A DNA stretch of 64,000 bases. Source: Paenibacillus sp. FSL W8-0186 (lineage in GTDB: Bacteria > Bacillota > Bacilli > Paenibacillales > Paenibacillaceae). Location of the stretch: assembly GCF_037969765.1 (NCBI RefSeq), contig NZ_CP150207.1:3465001-3529000 (forward strand), written 5' to 3'. The notes under the pieces are model-generated. The model did no database searches, was not told the origin of the DNA, and saw nothing but the letters and a program-made list of their open reading frames with translations. Position numbers and translations under genes: made by a program. This document shows, in pieces, positions 54,478 to 63,748 of the stretch (position 1 is the first letter of the stretch; every line of letters begins with the position of its first letter).

Positions 54478-54558
54478 CTAATTTTTCTGAAATGTGTTCA
54501 ATACCGCTTTGACGAATCCGCCCAAAAACTTAGGCAGCTTGAATGTGTAAAATTTCAT
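54478..54558 (-). CDS. spoVM: Stage V sporulation protein SpoVM (26 residues)
   Basis: ATG at 54558 to TAG at 54478, with RBS GGAGGGTGAAGG. The peptide begins MKFYTFKLPKFLGGFVKAVL and ends NTFQKN, matching SpoVM in length and in the amphipathic helix with the conserved Pro9 that senses membrane curvature of the forespore. SpoVM anchors SpoIVA and so the spore coat. Position between rpmB and rpe is as in B. subtilis except that thiN is missing. Confidence 0.95.
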   Translation of the reverse strand: MKFYTFKLPKFLGGFVKAVLNTFQKN

Positions 54559-54634
54559 CCTTCACCCTCCCCATCATTCTCATGCCTTCACCTATAGTCT
54601 ATGTTCCAAGTCTGCTTCCCGTGTATTGAGGACA

Positions 54635-54673
54635 CAAAAAAAAGGCTACATGAGAACCCTGCTCATGTAACCC
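54635..54673 (-). terminator. Terminator of the rlmN-prpC-prkC-rsgA-rpe operon
   Basis: Minus-strand GGTTACATGAGCAGGGTTCTCATGTAGCC followed by eight T (written as arms GGTTACATGAG / CTCATGTAGCC), 50 nt past rpe. Confidence 0.88.
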
Positions 54674-54722
54674 ATTGTATGCGGCACTGCCCATCCCTAT
54701 ACCAACGGACAATACGGTTTCG

Positions 54723-55391
54723 CTAGAAACGCTCCACGCTGCCGCGGATTTCAGAAATCGCTGCCGCCCGGTCCTCGCGCCCGAACACCGCACTGCCCGC
54801 AACTAGCACATCTGCCCCGGCCTCTACTACGGTTGGCGCCGTAGCAGCGGTAATCCCGCCGTCAACTTCGATATGCAGGCCCGTTAATCCCAGCTGCTCT
54901 CTCCACTCGGCAATTTGCGAAATCTTGCGGACTGTTCCCGGGATGAAGGCTTGCCCGCCGAAGCCCGGATTCACCGTCATGACAAGTATGAGATCAAGAT
55001 CTTCGATCACTTCGCGAACCGCCAGCGCCGGCGTAGCCGGATTGATGGCGACCCCTGCCTTTACGCCCAGGCTCTTGATTTGCTGGATGACGCTGTGCAG
55101 GTGCACACAAGCCTCGGCATGAACCGTAATCAGGCTTGCTCCTGCCTTAGCGAACGCTTCGATATAACGCTCCGGATGCTCGATCATGAGGTGCACGTCC
55201 AGGAACAGCTTCGTATGAGGCGCCACGGCTTCCAGCACCAGCGGTCCGAACGTCATGTTGGGCACGAAATGGCCGTCCATGACATCGACATGAAGCCAGT
55301 CGGCGCCGCTGCGCTCAACCTCGGCGACTTCTTGAGCCAATTTCCCAAAATCCGCGGACAAAATAGACGGTGCTATGTTGATTTTTCGCAT
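54723..55391 (-). CDS. rpe: Ribulose-phosphate 3-epimerase
   Basis: 222 residues, full length. PSILSADFGKLAQEV, HVDVMDGHFVPNMTFGP with metal ligands, MTVNPGFGGQAFI, and EVDGGI. Interconverts ribulose 5-phosphate and xylulose 5-phosphate in the pentose phosphate pathway. RBS ACGGAGG. Directly behind rsgA (4-nt gap). Confidence 0.97.
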   Translation of the reverse strand: MRKINIAPSILSADFGKLAQEVAEVERSGADWLHVDVMDGHFVPNMTFGPLVLEAVAPHTKLFLDVHLMIEHPERYIEAFAKAGASLITVHAEACVHLHSVIQQIKSLGVKAGVAINPATPALAVREVIEDLDLILVMTVNPGFGGQAFIPGTVRKISQIAEWREQLGLTGLHIEVDGGITAATAPTVVEAGADVLVAGSAVFGREDRAAAISEIRGSVERF

Positions 55392-55395
55392 GAAG

Positions 55396-56304
55396 TTAGT
55401 ACCTCCGTTTTTTATCTTTCATTTCCTCATAGAACTGTACATAGTGCTTGTAGCGGCTGGAGACAATTTCGCCTTCCTCTACCGCCGCTCTGACCCGGCA
55501 CCCCGGCTCATGCAGATGGCTGCAGCCCCGGAATTTGCATTGCTCCGCATATTCGCTGAATTCGATAAAACAGGATGACAGCTCCTCTACGCCCAGCTCC
55601 AGGAAGTCCAGCTGGCTGAACCCGGGAGTATCCGCAACATAACCGCCATTATCCAGCTCGATCAGCTCCACATGGCGCGTCGTATGTCGGCCGCGGCCCA
55701 GCTTCAGGCTGATTTCACTTGTTTCTAGCGATAAACCCGGCAGCATGGCGTTCAGCAGAGATGATTTTCCCACGCCCGATTGCCCGGCAAACACGCTGAT
55801 GTGGCCAGCCAGCCGCGCCTTTACTTCATCCGTCCCGCTTCCCGTCAAGGAGCTAGTAATGATAACCTCATAGCCTACCTTTTCATATAACTCGCCAACC
55901 TGCTTCGTTAAATTACGATCCTGTTCGTCGCCCTGCTCATCCAGCAGATCTTCCTTCGTCAGGCAAATCAGGGGGAGGAGTCCCGCATGCTCGATATGTA
56001 CGAGGAACTTGTCCAGCAGCTGCAGGTTCAAATCCGGCTCCTTCACGGAGAACAGCAGAACCGCATGGCTGGCATTAGCGATGGGCGGACGGATCAGCTC
56101 CGTATCGCGCGGCAGTATTTCGTCTACCGTGCCTTCCCCGTTCTCGGTAGGGGTATATAGAACTTGGTCCCCTACGAGCGGAGTAATCCCCTTTTTCTTG
56201 AAAATGCCGCGGCCCCGGCATTGGAGAACAATCTCCTCTGCCGAGGCTAACGGCTTCACATAGTAATATCCGCTTAATGCCTTAACAATTAAACCTTCAG
56301 GCAT
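55396..56304 (-). CDS. rsgA: Ribosome small subunit GTPase RsgA (YloQ)
   Basis: 302 residues. OB-fold to about 70, circularly permuted GTPase with CLTKEDLL (G4) before AGQSGVGKSSLLNAML (G1) and DTPGFSQ (G3), then a zinc finger with CKFRGCSHLHEPGC. Late maturation check of the 30S subunit. Follows prkC by 31 nt. Confidence 0.97.
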   Translation of the reverse strand: MPEGLIVKALSGYYYVKPLASAEEIVLQCRGRGIFKKKGITPLVGDQVLYTPTENGEGTVDEILPRDTELIRPPIANASHAVLLFSVKEPDLNLQLLDKFLVHIEHAGLLPLICLTKEDLLDEQGDEQDRNLTKQVGELYEKVGYEVIITSSLTGSGTDEVKARLAGHISVFAGQSGVGKSSLLNAMLPGLSLETSEISLKLGRGRHTTRHVELIELDNGGYVADTPGFSQLDFLELGVEELSSCFIEFSEYAEQCKFRGCSHLHEPGCRVRAAVEEGEIVSSRYKHYVQFYEEMKDKKRRY

Positions 56305-56335
56305 GCTGCCGGCCTCACTTTCATTTTCTTCCTGT

Positions 56336-58507
56336 CTAGTTGTTGCCGTGTTCTTTTTTACCCTTGCCTTTTCCTTTGCCGTTATTGCCCTTATTGTTCT
56401 TATCCGCTTTAACGGCTTGGGCTACAGCTCCCTGGTCGATGCGTCCCGTTTCCGGGTTTTCAATCTCGCCTTCGTCCCATTCATTGTACGAATTCTCGTC
56501 ATATTGACTGCCCGGCAGTTGAGGCACAGGTACCGTTCCCTGCTTGGCATCAATGTACGAGACCAGATAAGTGTCAAACAGCTCCCCATCCCGGATGACC
56601 GAGACCGCACCGTTCTTGTTCGGGGCTAATACAAGTTCAACGGAGAACGTTTGGGTCGCATTGATCGTTTTGGTTCCCCATTCTCTATTATCCCCCCGTG
56701 CGTCCCCGTAGACGATCCGGATTTTGCTGTTCTTGCCTTCCTCCACAGGAGCTGCCGGCACTTCAAAGGTGTATTTGATGGCTTCCGGCGGATAACCTGA
56801 GCTTACGGTCAGCACCATTTCGGTTCCCGGCGTAGCCAGGCTGTTCGGGGCAAACGGCCATTGGTCAATGACCTCGCCCGCTTCTCTCTCAAAGCTAGGC
56901 TCCGTCTTAATGCCATCCTTGGCCAGCTTCAGCCCCAATTCCTTAATGAGGGCTTCAGCTTCTTCCTGTTTCATTCCTATCAGGTTCTTCATACTAAATT
57001 CCTTAGCGCCCTTGCTCACTTTAAGTGTAATGCTTACTGACGCCGGATCATACTCCGTGCCTTCATCGGGGCTTTGACCAATAATTTTGCCAGCCTCTTC
57101 CTCGTCGCTGAACTCTTCCACCTGACTGATCCGGTCCTTATCCACTCCGGCCTGGACGAGCTGGGCTTCCGCTTCCTGATAAGTCATGCCGCTGAATGAC
57201 GGCATTTTCTTCAGCGGTTTGGCTGTGCTCACGGTTAAATCTATAATTGCGCCTTCTTTGACTATCGTACCTTCCGGCCTGCTTTGGTCATAGACGATCC
57301 CTTCATCGAAGCCTTCCTTGTACTCCCGCTTCACGTCGCCGACCGCCAGTCCCTTGTCCTGCAGCGCCTTCGCTGCGTCCGCTTCGTTCATATTAAGAAC
57401 GCTTGGAACCGTGACGTCAGGTACGGTGAAGGTTTTGTTCACGTACCATACGACGCCGGCCATCGCCACAAGCAGCAATACCGTTAGGCTTACCCAGAGC
57501 ACTGGCTTCGACCAGAAGCTCGTGCCCTTTTTCGCCTCGTCGCGGTCCTCGTCGGCCTGCGCCTCCCTGGACAGCTTGGAACCGCCCCGGGCAGCCGAGC
57601 CGCCCATTTGCGGCCTGATCGCCGGAACGATCCGGGTGCTATCCTCATCGTCGCCATCATCAAATAAAAGCTTCGACTCCATCCGCCGCTCCGGCAGCAG
57701 GCAGGTCTCCAAGTCAACCAGCATTTCTTTGGCCGACTGATAGCGTTCGCCCGGATTTTTGCGCATCGACTTCAGAATGATGTTCTCAACGCTTTGCGGA
57801 ATCATCGGGTTAACCGAACGCGGCTCCTCGAAATGCTCCTGCAAATGCTTCAAGGCAACGCTAATCGGGCTCTCTCCCAGGAACGGAAGGCGCCCCGTCA
57901 GCATTTGATACAGCACAATGCCCAGTGAATATAAATCCGATTTCTCCCCGGTAGCGACTCCCTTCGCATGCTCCGGCGAGAAATAATGCACCGACCCTAC
58001 GACCGAGCCGGTTTGCGTAATCGTCGTAGACGTGACCGCGCGGGCGATCCCAAAATCGGTCACTTTCACCCGGCCATTGCGGCCGATTAATATGTTATGA
58101 GGTTTAATATCGCGATGAATGATTTGGTTATGATGAGCATGATCCAGGGCATCGGCGATTTGCGATGCGATGCGGATGGCCTCGTCCACCTGCAGCGGCG
58201 CGCGCTCCTTAATGATTTCGTTCAGGTTCTGACCTTCCACGTACTCCATGACAATATAATGAATATCGTCCTCCTGTCCTACATCATAGACGCTGACCAC
58301 ATTGGGATGCGACAAAGATGCAGCAGACTGCGCTTCCCGCCGAAAACGGCGTATAAATTCCTCGTCGTTCACAAATTGCTGGCGCAGCACTTTGATCGCT
58401 ACGTTGCGATTGAGGAGAACGTCGTGCGCTTTGTAGACGAGCGCCATTCCCCCGCCGCCAATTCGTTCGATAATTTGATAACGACCGCCCAATTCGTGTC
58501 CGATCAT
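56336..58507 (-). CDS. prkC: Membrane Ser/Thr protein kinase PrkC with PASTA repeats
   Basis: 723 residues. Kinase domain 5-270 (GGGGMALVYKA, VAIKVL, IIHRDIKPHNILI, TDFGIAR, SPEHAKG), juxtamembrane linker, membrane segment about 340-362, three PASTA repeats about 368-575, then an extra C-terminal beta domain and a Lys/Gly/Asn-rich tail (KNNKGNNGKGKGKGKKEH). PASTA repeats bind muropeptides; in Bacillus this triggers spore germination. ATG 58507 overlaps the prpC stop by 4 nt; AAAGGAG is 8 nt upstream. Confidence 0.97.
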   Translation of the reverse strand: MIGHELGGRYQIIERIGGGGMALVYKAHDVLLNRNVAIKVLRQQFVNDEEFIRRFRREAQSAASLSHPNVVSVYDVGQEDDIHYIVMEYVEGQNLNEIIKERAPLQVDEAIRIASQIADALDHAHHNQIIHRDIKPHNILIGRNGRVKVTDFGIARAVTSTTITQTGSVVGSVHYFSPEHAKGVATGEKSDLYSLGIVLYQMLTGRLPFLGESPISVALKHLQEHFEEPRSVNPMIPQSVENIILKSMRKNPGERYQSAKEMLVDLETCLLPERRMESKLLFDDGDDEDSTRIVPAIRPQMGGSAARGGSKLSREAQADEDRDEAKKGTSFWSKPVLWVSLTVLLLVAMAGVVWYVNKTFTVPDVTVPSVLNMNEADAAKALQDKGLAVGDVKREYKEGFDEGIVYDQSRPEGTIVKEGAIIDLTVSTAKPLKKMPSFSGMTYQEAEAQLVQAGVDKDRISQVEEFSDEEEAGKIIGQSPDEGTEYDPASVSITLKVSKGAKEFSMKNLIGMKQEEAEALIKELGLKLAKDGIKTEPSFEREAGEVIDQWPFAPNSLATPGTEMVLTVSSGYPPEAIKYTFEVPAAPVEEGKNSKIRIVYGDARGDNREWGTKTINATQTFSVELVLAPNKNGAVSVIRDGELFDTYLVSYIDAKQGTVPVPQLPGSQYDENSYNEWDEGEIENPETGRIDQGAVAQAVKADKNNKGNNGKGKGKGKKEHGNN

Positions 58508-59274
58508 GAGTTCCACTCCTTTATGCTTGACCCGGCTTCTTCCTGATGCTCAAGCAGGGCAACGGTAATATTATCGTCGCCACCTGCATTCAAGGCAAGC
58601 TGAAGCAGGCGATCAGCCCGATCCTGCAAGGAGAGATCGTCCAATCCCAGCGTAAGGGTCATTTGTTCCTTTGATACATAGTTGCTGAGCCCGTCGCTGC
58701 AAAGCAGCAGGATATCCCCGGTTTCCAATATGATATGGTCCAGATCGACCTCCACATCGGAATCGGTGCCCAGCGCCCTCGTCAGCACGTTGCGCCGCGG
58801 ATGCACGCTGGCTTCCTCTTCACTGATTTGCTTGCTCTTGACAAGCTCATTCACGAGCGAATGATCCTCCGTCAGCAGAATCAGATCGTCCTGCCGAAAC
58901 TGGTAGGCCCGGCTGTCGCCAATATGGCCGACAACCCCTTCCCGTCCGCTGAGAAGCACGGCGACGACGGTCGTTCCCATGTTGTGGTACTCATCATGTT
59001 CTGAGGCTTTGCGGAAAACAACTTCATTGGCATGCAGAATCGCTGCTTTAAGCGCCTCAGCGCATGCCTGCACCGACAGTCCCGGAGCCAGCGAGACGAT
59101 ATCCTGAGTGATCGTCTCTACCGCCAGTTTGCTGGCGGTATCTCCGGCCTGATGGCCGCCCATGCCATCGGCGACAATGCCTAAGGTGTAGCCCTGCTCC
59201 AAGCGGGATACCCAGGCGCTGTCCTCATTTACGGGGCGGACGCGTCCCACATCACTTAAATACACCATTTTCAT
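58504..59274 (-). CDS. prpC: PP2C-type protein phosphatase PrpC
   Basis: 256 residues. PPM family metal motifs DVGRVRPVNEDSAW, GIVADGMGGHQAGDTAS, GHIGDSRAYQF, LLCSDGLSNYV and GGDDNITVAL are complete. Reverses PrkC phosphorylation. RBS AGGTGATC; gap to rlmN 9 nt, and overlap with prkC, so the three are coupled. Confidence 0.97.
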   Translation of the reverse strand: MKMVYLSDVGRVRPVNEDSAWVSRLEQGYTLGIVADGMGGHQAGDTASKLAVETITQDIVSLAPGLSVQACAEALKAAILHANEVVFRKASEHDEYHNMGTTVVAVLLSGREGVVGHIGDSRAYQFRQDDLILLTEDHSLVNELVKSKQISEEEASVHPRRNVLTRALGTDSDVEVDLDHIILETGDILLLCSDGLSNYVSKEQMTLTLGLDDLSLQDRADRLLQLALNAGGDDNITVALLEHQEEAGSSIKEWNS

Positions 59275-59283
59275 TGAATCAGA

Positions 59284-60330
59284 TCACCTCGCACCAGACT
59301 CCATATGCTTCGCCCGCAGCTGACCGCAGGCCGCCGCGATATCGTGTCCTTGCTCACGGCGGATCGTCACATTGATGCCCTTATCCGCCAAAATGCGCTG
59401 AAACTGAAAAATATCATTTCTTGAAGTTCTCACATATTTGCGCTCCGGCACATGGTTAACCGGGATCAAATTCACATGACAAAGCATGTCCTTGATGACG
59501 CTGGCCAGTTCCTCAGCATGCTCAGGCTGATCATTGACACTGCCGATCAGCGCGTATTCGAATGTAATTCTGCGTCCCGTCTTTGCGATGTAATAACGCA
59601 GCGCCTCCATAACGTCGTCGAAAGGAAAGCGGCGGTTCACCGGCATTAACTTGGAACGAAGCGCATCGTTAGGCGCGTGAATGGATATCGCCAAATTAAT
59701 TTGCGTATCCTCGTCGGCGAATCGGTAAATGTTAGGAACAATACCGCTCGTCGAGACCGTAATATGCCTTTGCCCGATATTCAAGCCTTTGTCATGGATC
59801 ATGATTCTAAGGAAGTTCATCGTGGCGTCGTAATTCTCGAATGGCTCCCCGGTGCCCATAATGACGATACTGCTTACACGCTCGCCGCGGTCATCGAGGA
59901 TTTTCTGAGCCTGTACAACCTGGGCAACGATCTCCCCAGCCGATAAGTTCCGCTTCAGTCCGCCCAGCGTCGAGGCACAGAACGTACAGCCGACCTTACA
60001 GCCGACCTGGGTCGTTACGCAAATGCTGTTCCCGTAGTTATGCTTCATGATGACCGTCTCGATCGCATGATCATCATGGAGCCCGAACAAGAACTTGACC
60101 GTTCCATCCTTCGATTCAAACTTGGTGATTTCATTCAAAGTGACGAAGGCGAATTGCTCATCCAGCTTTTGGCGGAGCGGCTTGGACAGGTTCGTCATTT
60201 CCTCAAAAGAGTTTACACGTTTTACATAGAGCCAATCAAAGATTTGCCCTCCGCGAAACGCAGGCTCTCCTTGGGCGACAGCCCATTCCCGTAATTCATC
60301 ATAAGTATAATCGTATATAAAAGGTTTCAT
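59284..60330 (-). CDS. rlmN: 23S rRNA/tRNA adenine-C2 methyltransferase RlmN
   Basis: 348 residues. Radical SAM motif [10 protein letters not shown] (C-x3-C-x2-C), [13 protein letters not shown], and the catalytic cysteines including one near the C-terminus (AAACGQL). Methylates A2503 of 23S rRNA. ATG 60330 behind AGGTG; GTG 60336 is the alternative. First gene of the operon. Confidence 0.97.
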   Translation of the reverse strand: MKPFIYDYTYDELREWAVAQGEPAFRGGQIFDWLYVKRVNSFEEMTNLSKPLRQKLDEQFAFVTLNEITKFESKDGTVKFLFGLHDDHAIETVIMKHNYGNSICVTTQVGCKVGCTFCASTLGGLKRNLSAGEIVAQVVQAQKILDDRGERVSSIVIMGTGEPFENYDATMNFLRIMIHDKGLNIGQRHITVSTSGIVPNIYRFADEDTQINLAISIHAPNDALRSKLMPVNRRFPFDDVMEALRYYIAKTGRRITFEYALIGSVNDQPEHAEELASVIKDMLCHVNLIPVNHVPERKYVRTSRNDIFQFQRILADKGINVTIRREQGHDIAAACGQLRAKHMESGAR

Positions 60331-60455
60331 CTTCACACACCTGTCCTATAGTATATCGTATGCAGTTGCCCACTCATTCTTCCTATTTTAGCACAAATCA
60401 TTTTTACACTAAAGTCCGGCAAGTTTCAAGCCTTGCCGTCTTTTTCCATATGGAG

Positions 60456-60505
60456 GAAAAAAGAAAGCCGAGCTTTCCCCGGCGAGCCGGGTCAGGGATC
60501 GGCTA
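60456..60505 (-). terminator. Terminator after the large secreted protein gene
   Basis: Minus-strand AGCCGA .. CCCGGC / GCCGGG .. TCGGCT followed by TTCTTTTTT, 20 nt past the stop at 60524. Confidence 0.82.
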
Positions 60506-60523
60506 AGACTATTGAACTATGAA

Positions 60524-63500
60524 TTAATGCGTGACCATCGAGCGGAAATCATCGCGGCTGGAAAGGCCGGCATGGTACAGCACAACGTCCCCGTCCTGCA
60601 GACGGTAGGTCACGCCAAACGGATCCTGCACGCTCCGGGCAAAGCCCTCCATCTGATGCCACTGGTTAACCAATGGACCGTGAATATACTGCAGATGCGG
60701 GTCGGTGGCTTGCCCTTCGCGCACCGTCTCCATATTGAAATTAACCACGATATAACCATTTTTCAAAAAGATCGGCGACTTGTCCGTAAGCCCTCTGTGC
60801 GTTCGCCCGTATTCTGCGACGTTCGTCCCAGCCTTCACGGCATACAGGTCGGCTGGCAGGCTGTACTCGCCGTACCATCTCTGCACGGCAGCATTTGCCC
60901 GGCTGGGATCGACCCCTGCGGGGATATTCGTTTTCGGCCCGATAAAAGTACGCACGCCTTCGGGGAGACGCAGCAGGGTCAGGCTCCCTATCGCCGTCCT
61001 GCGTTTCGTGGCAAAGTTGATATAGTGACTTACAAACTGCGGGCGCCCGATGTTCGCAATTTGGCCAAAAGAGTATTGATAGTCATATTTATAAAGCGCC
61101 GTATCCGTCAGTTCCTCTTCGGGAACATTGCGCAGGCGCTCGTTCAGGACAACGTACCGGTTCACCTCGTCGCCGGGCGAACCTACTTTGATATAGCTTT
61201 TTCCGCTTTTGTGATAATACAGCTCCACGGGCGTGCGCGCCCCGTCTTCCGCACTGATAAAGTAGAAACTAGGCGTAATTTTGATTTCATCCTTAATTCC
61301 GAACATATTTCCTTTAGTCTTCAGATCGAATTTGAAATGATATCCGGTTTTGATAGCGACGTTCTTATATACGGGATGACTTCCGGGACGAATCGGCAGA
61401 GTATACATGGACGAGATTCCTCTTGGCGCCCCGTCTATGCCCCCTAACCCGGCCCAGTAGGCGGTTCCCGTTGGCAGGCTGCTTCCCTTCGCCGTCCGGA
61501 ACACCGTCTCCCAGTGGTAGTCGGCAATATCGGTAACCCGGAAATCATACACGCGTCCAATGACATCTACCGCCACAGTGTCATAGGCAATATGATGAGT
61601 TAAATCCAGGTTGGCATTTCTTTGATGGGTTGCTCCGGCAGGCGCGTTATGCGCTATCGTCCGGAACTCGACGTCATAGAATCCTTCATCTACCCATACC
61701 GGGAGAAAAAAGGAAAAGCTCTCCTGCGGCTTCTCCACCTCGATCCATGTATTTTTCGGGTGAAATTGCGTCTTGGAGCCGTCGTAGACATCAAACGGAA
61801 ACCTGACCTGCTTGCTGCCGATGTATTTTAAATAATTGCGGCTGCCGTATCCGAGATAACTCGCATGCTGCCCCGAATTTGGCAGTTCAATTACAAAAGG
61901 CCGGTCCAGAATAACTGCAGAACGCCCTGCTGCCGGCTTGGTTTTCTGATTATGCTCCCGGTCATCCGATACGGCAGGATAAATGACGACCGGAGTATGT
62001 ACGGTGACCGGGTTGATGCCATAGATAGGATAACTTCTTTCAGCAGCACCATTGACCTGGACATAATATACCGTTCCTGTGCTCGGCCGCTTTTCCTGGT
62101 TTGTCTTGAACATCGGGATGACGTTTCCCGGACTGTACAAAATATTGTCGCCCGTCATAGCTGCTGTAGGAATTGGAGATGGAGCCTGCCCGCTGCCCGT
62201 CGTTTCCGCTCCGCTCATGAGGGTCTGTCCATTGAACGTGAACGTATCATTCCTCACCCGCACGCTCACCGCCGACCTGGCGGCTGCTTCAGGATCGCTG
62301 TCAGCACCCACAGTAATGTCGAGAACAGCGGATGGTTCATAACGATGCGTCTGTGCTATCGCAAAATACGGGGTGTTATATCCGCTAGGTGAAATTCTGA
62401 TGCCGTTTGCCTCGAACGCATAATTCTGCAGGGCAGCCTCTTTCAGGCCATAGACCTCAACTTGCGATACCGTCCAGAAGGAATAGTTCTTATCCACCTG
62501 GACTTGTACGGTTGAAGGCTCACCCGGTTGTCCATCTGGGGGCGGGGGCGGCGGCATAACAGTCACATTGACGGTAAACGTACACTTCCCCGTCATTTCC
62601 TGGTAACCGTATTGATGCAAATAGTTCTTTGCCCATACATTACCGTACAAACTTTCCGTTGTTGGTATGCCATCCAGCACATTAAACCGTTCGCTGCCCC
62701 GGGCGTCCGCCCGGATAACCGCGCTGACATTCGGGCTGAAGTCTTCTCCCGACATTGTCCTGCCGGGCGAAGGGGTCGTGCAGGTCACCCCAGGCTCAAG
62801 CGGATCGGGATCCGGGCCCGGAGGCGGCCCATTGCCTACTCTGATCGTCGCTATCCCTCTCAGCCAATAGGGTCCTTTTTTCCAGTCAGCGGAAATTGTT
62901 GTTGTTCCCTCCGAAATCGCGGTAACTTTGCCGTTGCTGTCAACAGTGGCCACTGCTTCGTTACTGGAGGACCACGCCGTCTCCGGCGCTGTGGAGACAT
63001 CAAACCACTTCTCGTTCCAATCCGCCATCGTGTAATCCAGGGTTCGAACCTCAGCCTTCATATTTTTGGTTTCATTGGCTTGTAAAACGGCATTTTCCAC
63101 TACGCGAATTTGCTTTTTTTCTACTACGTATCCGGTGTAGTTAACGTCCATTGGGATATAGTACTCAGCCATAAATTTAGGCGCTCCGTCTGCCCTAGTT
63201 GAATACCTATGTTTATCTGTTACATCTAAAGGATGGCCTGTATAAACCTTAATAGTAGCCGTTATACTCCCTCGGTCATACTCTGGTTTAGTCCCTATTG
63301 GCTCATAATAGGGAACTGAGTTCCATTCCATATTCTCAATAAATAAATCTCTAACATATGATCTTATAAAAGCATTTCCTATTGAGTCCTTCATTGACTG
63401 CGGGGCATAAGTAGTCATATCTAGTTTCTCTTCTGTTCTTTTTCTTAAAGGAAGTGCACTTTCTCCGCTTCCGAATGTCCCTGTCTCTACACTGGTATTT

Positions 63501-63730
63501 CCAAAGGTAGCTCTCCATATTTCAGTGTCGGATTGAACCCACACAACCTTCGGGGTAGCTGGAGCCTCCCCCTTTACCACCACTTTAATCGTTTGAAGAT
63601 TTACTGGTCCATTGGGAGTTACCTCTACTGAAGCTGGATAACCATTCTCAAACCCAGCACTAAATAAGAATTTAGGAAATACAGCAAAGTATAGAAATAA
63701 AGTAAATAAAGCAGCCAAAAATTTTTTCAT
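60524..63730 (-). CDS. Large secreted protein with an Ig-like (BIG2) domain, function unknown
   Basis: 1068 residues. Signal peptide (KKFLAALFTLFLYFAVF), a Pro/Thr-rich region, a bacterial Ig-like BIG2 domain about 225-300 (AWSSSNEAVATVDSNGKVTA, ISEGTTTISADWK), Pro-rich linkers (GPPPGPDPDPLEP; MPPPPPPDGQPG), then a long C-terminal part I cannot assign, which resembles a family of large clostridial/Paenibacillus proteins of unknown function. No LPxTG, SLH or lipobox seen. The first 200 codons are much more AT-rich than the rest. RBS GGTGGT. Follows the gene at 63749 by 18 nt. Confidence 0.78.
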   Translation of the reverse strand: MKKFLAALFTLFLYFAVFPKFLFSAGFENGYPASVEVTPNGPVNLQTIKVVVKGEAPATPKVVWVQSDTEIWRATFGNTSVETGTFGSGESALPLRKRTEEKLDMTTYAPQSMKDSIGNAFIRSYVRDLFIENMEWNSVPYYEPIGTKPEYDRGSITATIKVYTGHPLDVTDKHRYSTRADGAPKFMAEYYIPMDVNYTGYVVEKKQIRVVENAVLQANETKNMKAEVRTLDYTMADWNEKWFDVSTAPETAWSSSNEAVATVDSNGKVTAISEGTTTISADWKKGPYWLRGIATIRVGNGPPPGPDPDPLEPGVTCTTPSPGRTMSGEDFSPNVSAVIRADARGSERFNVLDGIPTTESLYGNVWAKNYLHQYGYQEMTGKCTFTVNVTVMPPPPPPDGQPGEPSTVQVQVDKNYSFWTVSQVEVYGLKEAALQNYAFEANGIRISPSGYNTPYFAIAQTHRYEPSAVLDITVGADSDPEAAARSAVSVRVRNDTFTFNGQTLMSGAETTGSGQAPSPIPTAAMTGDNILYSPGNVIPMFKTNQEKRPSTGTVYYVQVNGAAERSYPIYGINPVTVHTPVVIYPAVSDDREHNQKTKPAAGRSAVILDRPFVIELPNSGQHASYLGYGSRNYLKYIGSKQVRFPFDVYDGSKTQFHPKNTWIEVEKPQESFSFFLPVWVDEGFYDVEFRTIAHNAPAGATHQRNANLDLTHHIAYDTVAVDVIGRVYDFRVTDIADYHWETVFRTAKGSSLPTGTAYWAGLGGIDGAPRGISSMYTLPIRPGSHPVYKNVAIKTGYHFKFDLKTKGNMFGIKDEIKITPSFYFISAEDGARTPVELYYHKSGKSYIKVGSPGDEVNRYVVLNERLRNVPEEELTDTALYKYDYQYSFGQIANIGRPQFVSHYINFATKRRTAIGSLTLLRLPEGVRTFIGPKTNIPAGVDPSRANAAVQRWYGEYSLPADLYAVKAGTNVAEYGRTHRGLTDKSPIFLKNGYIVVNFNMETVREGQATDPHLQYIHGPLVNQWHQMEGFARSVQDPFGVTYRLQDGDVVLYHAGLSSRDDFRSMVTH

Positions 63731-63748
63731 TGATTTACCACCATGAAA

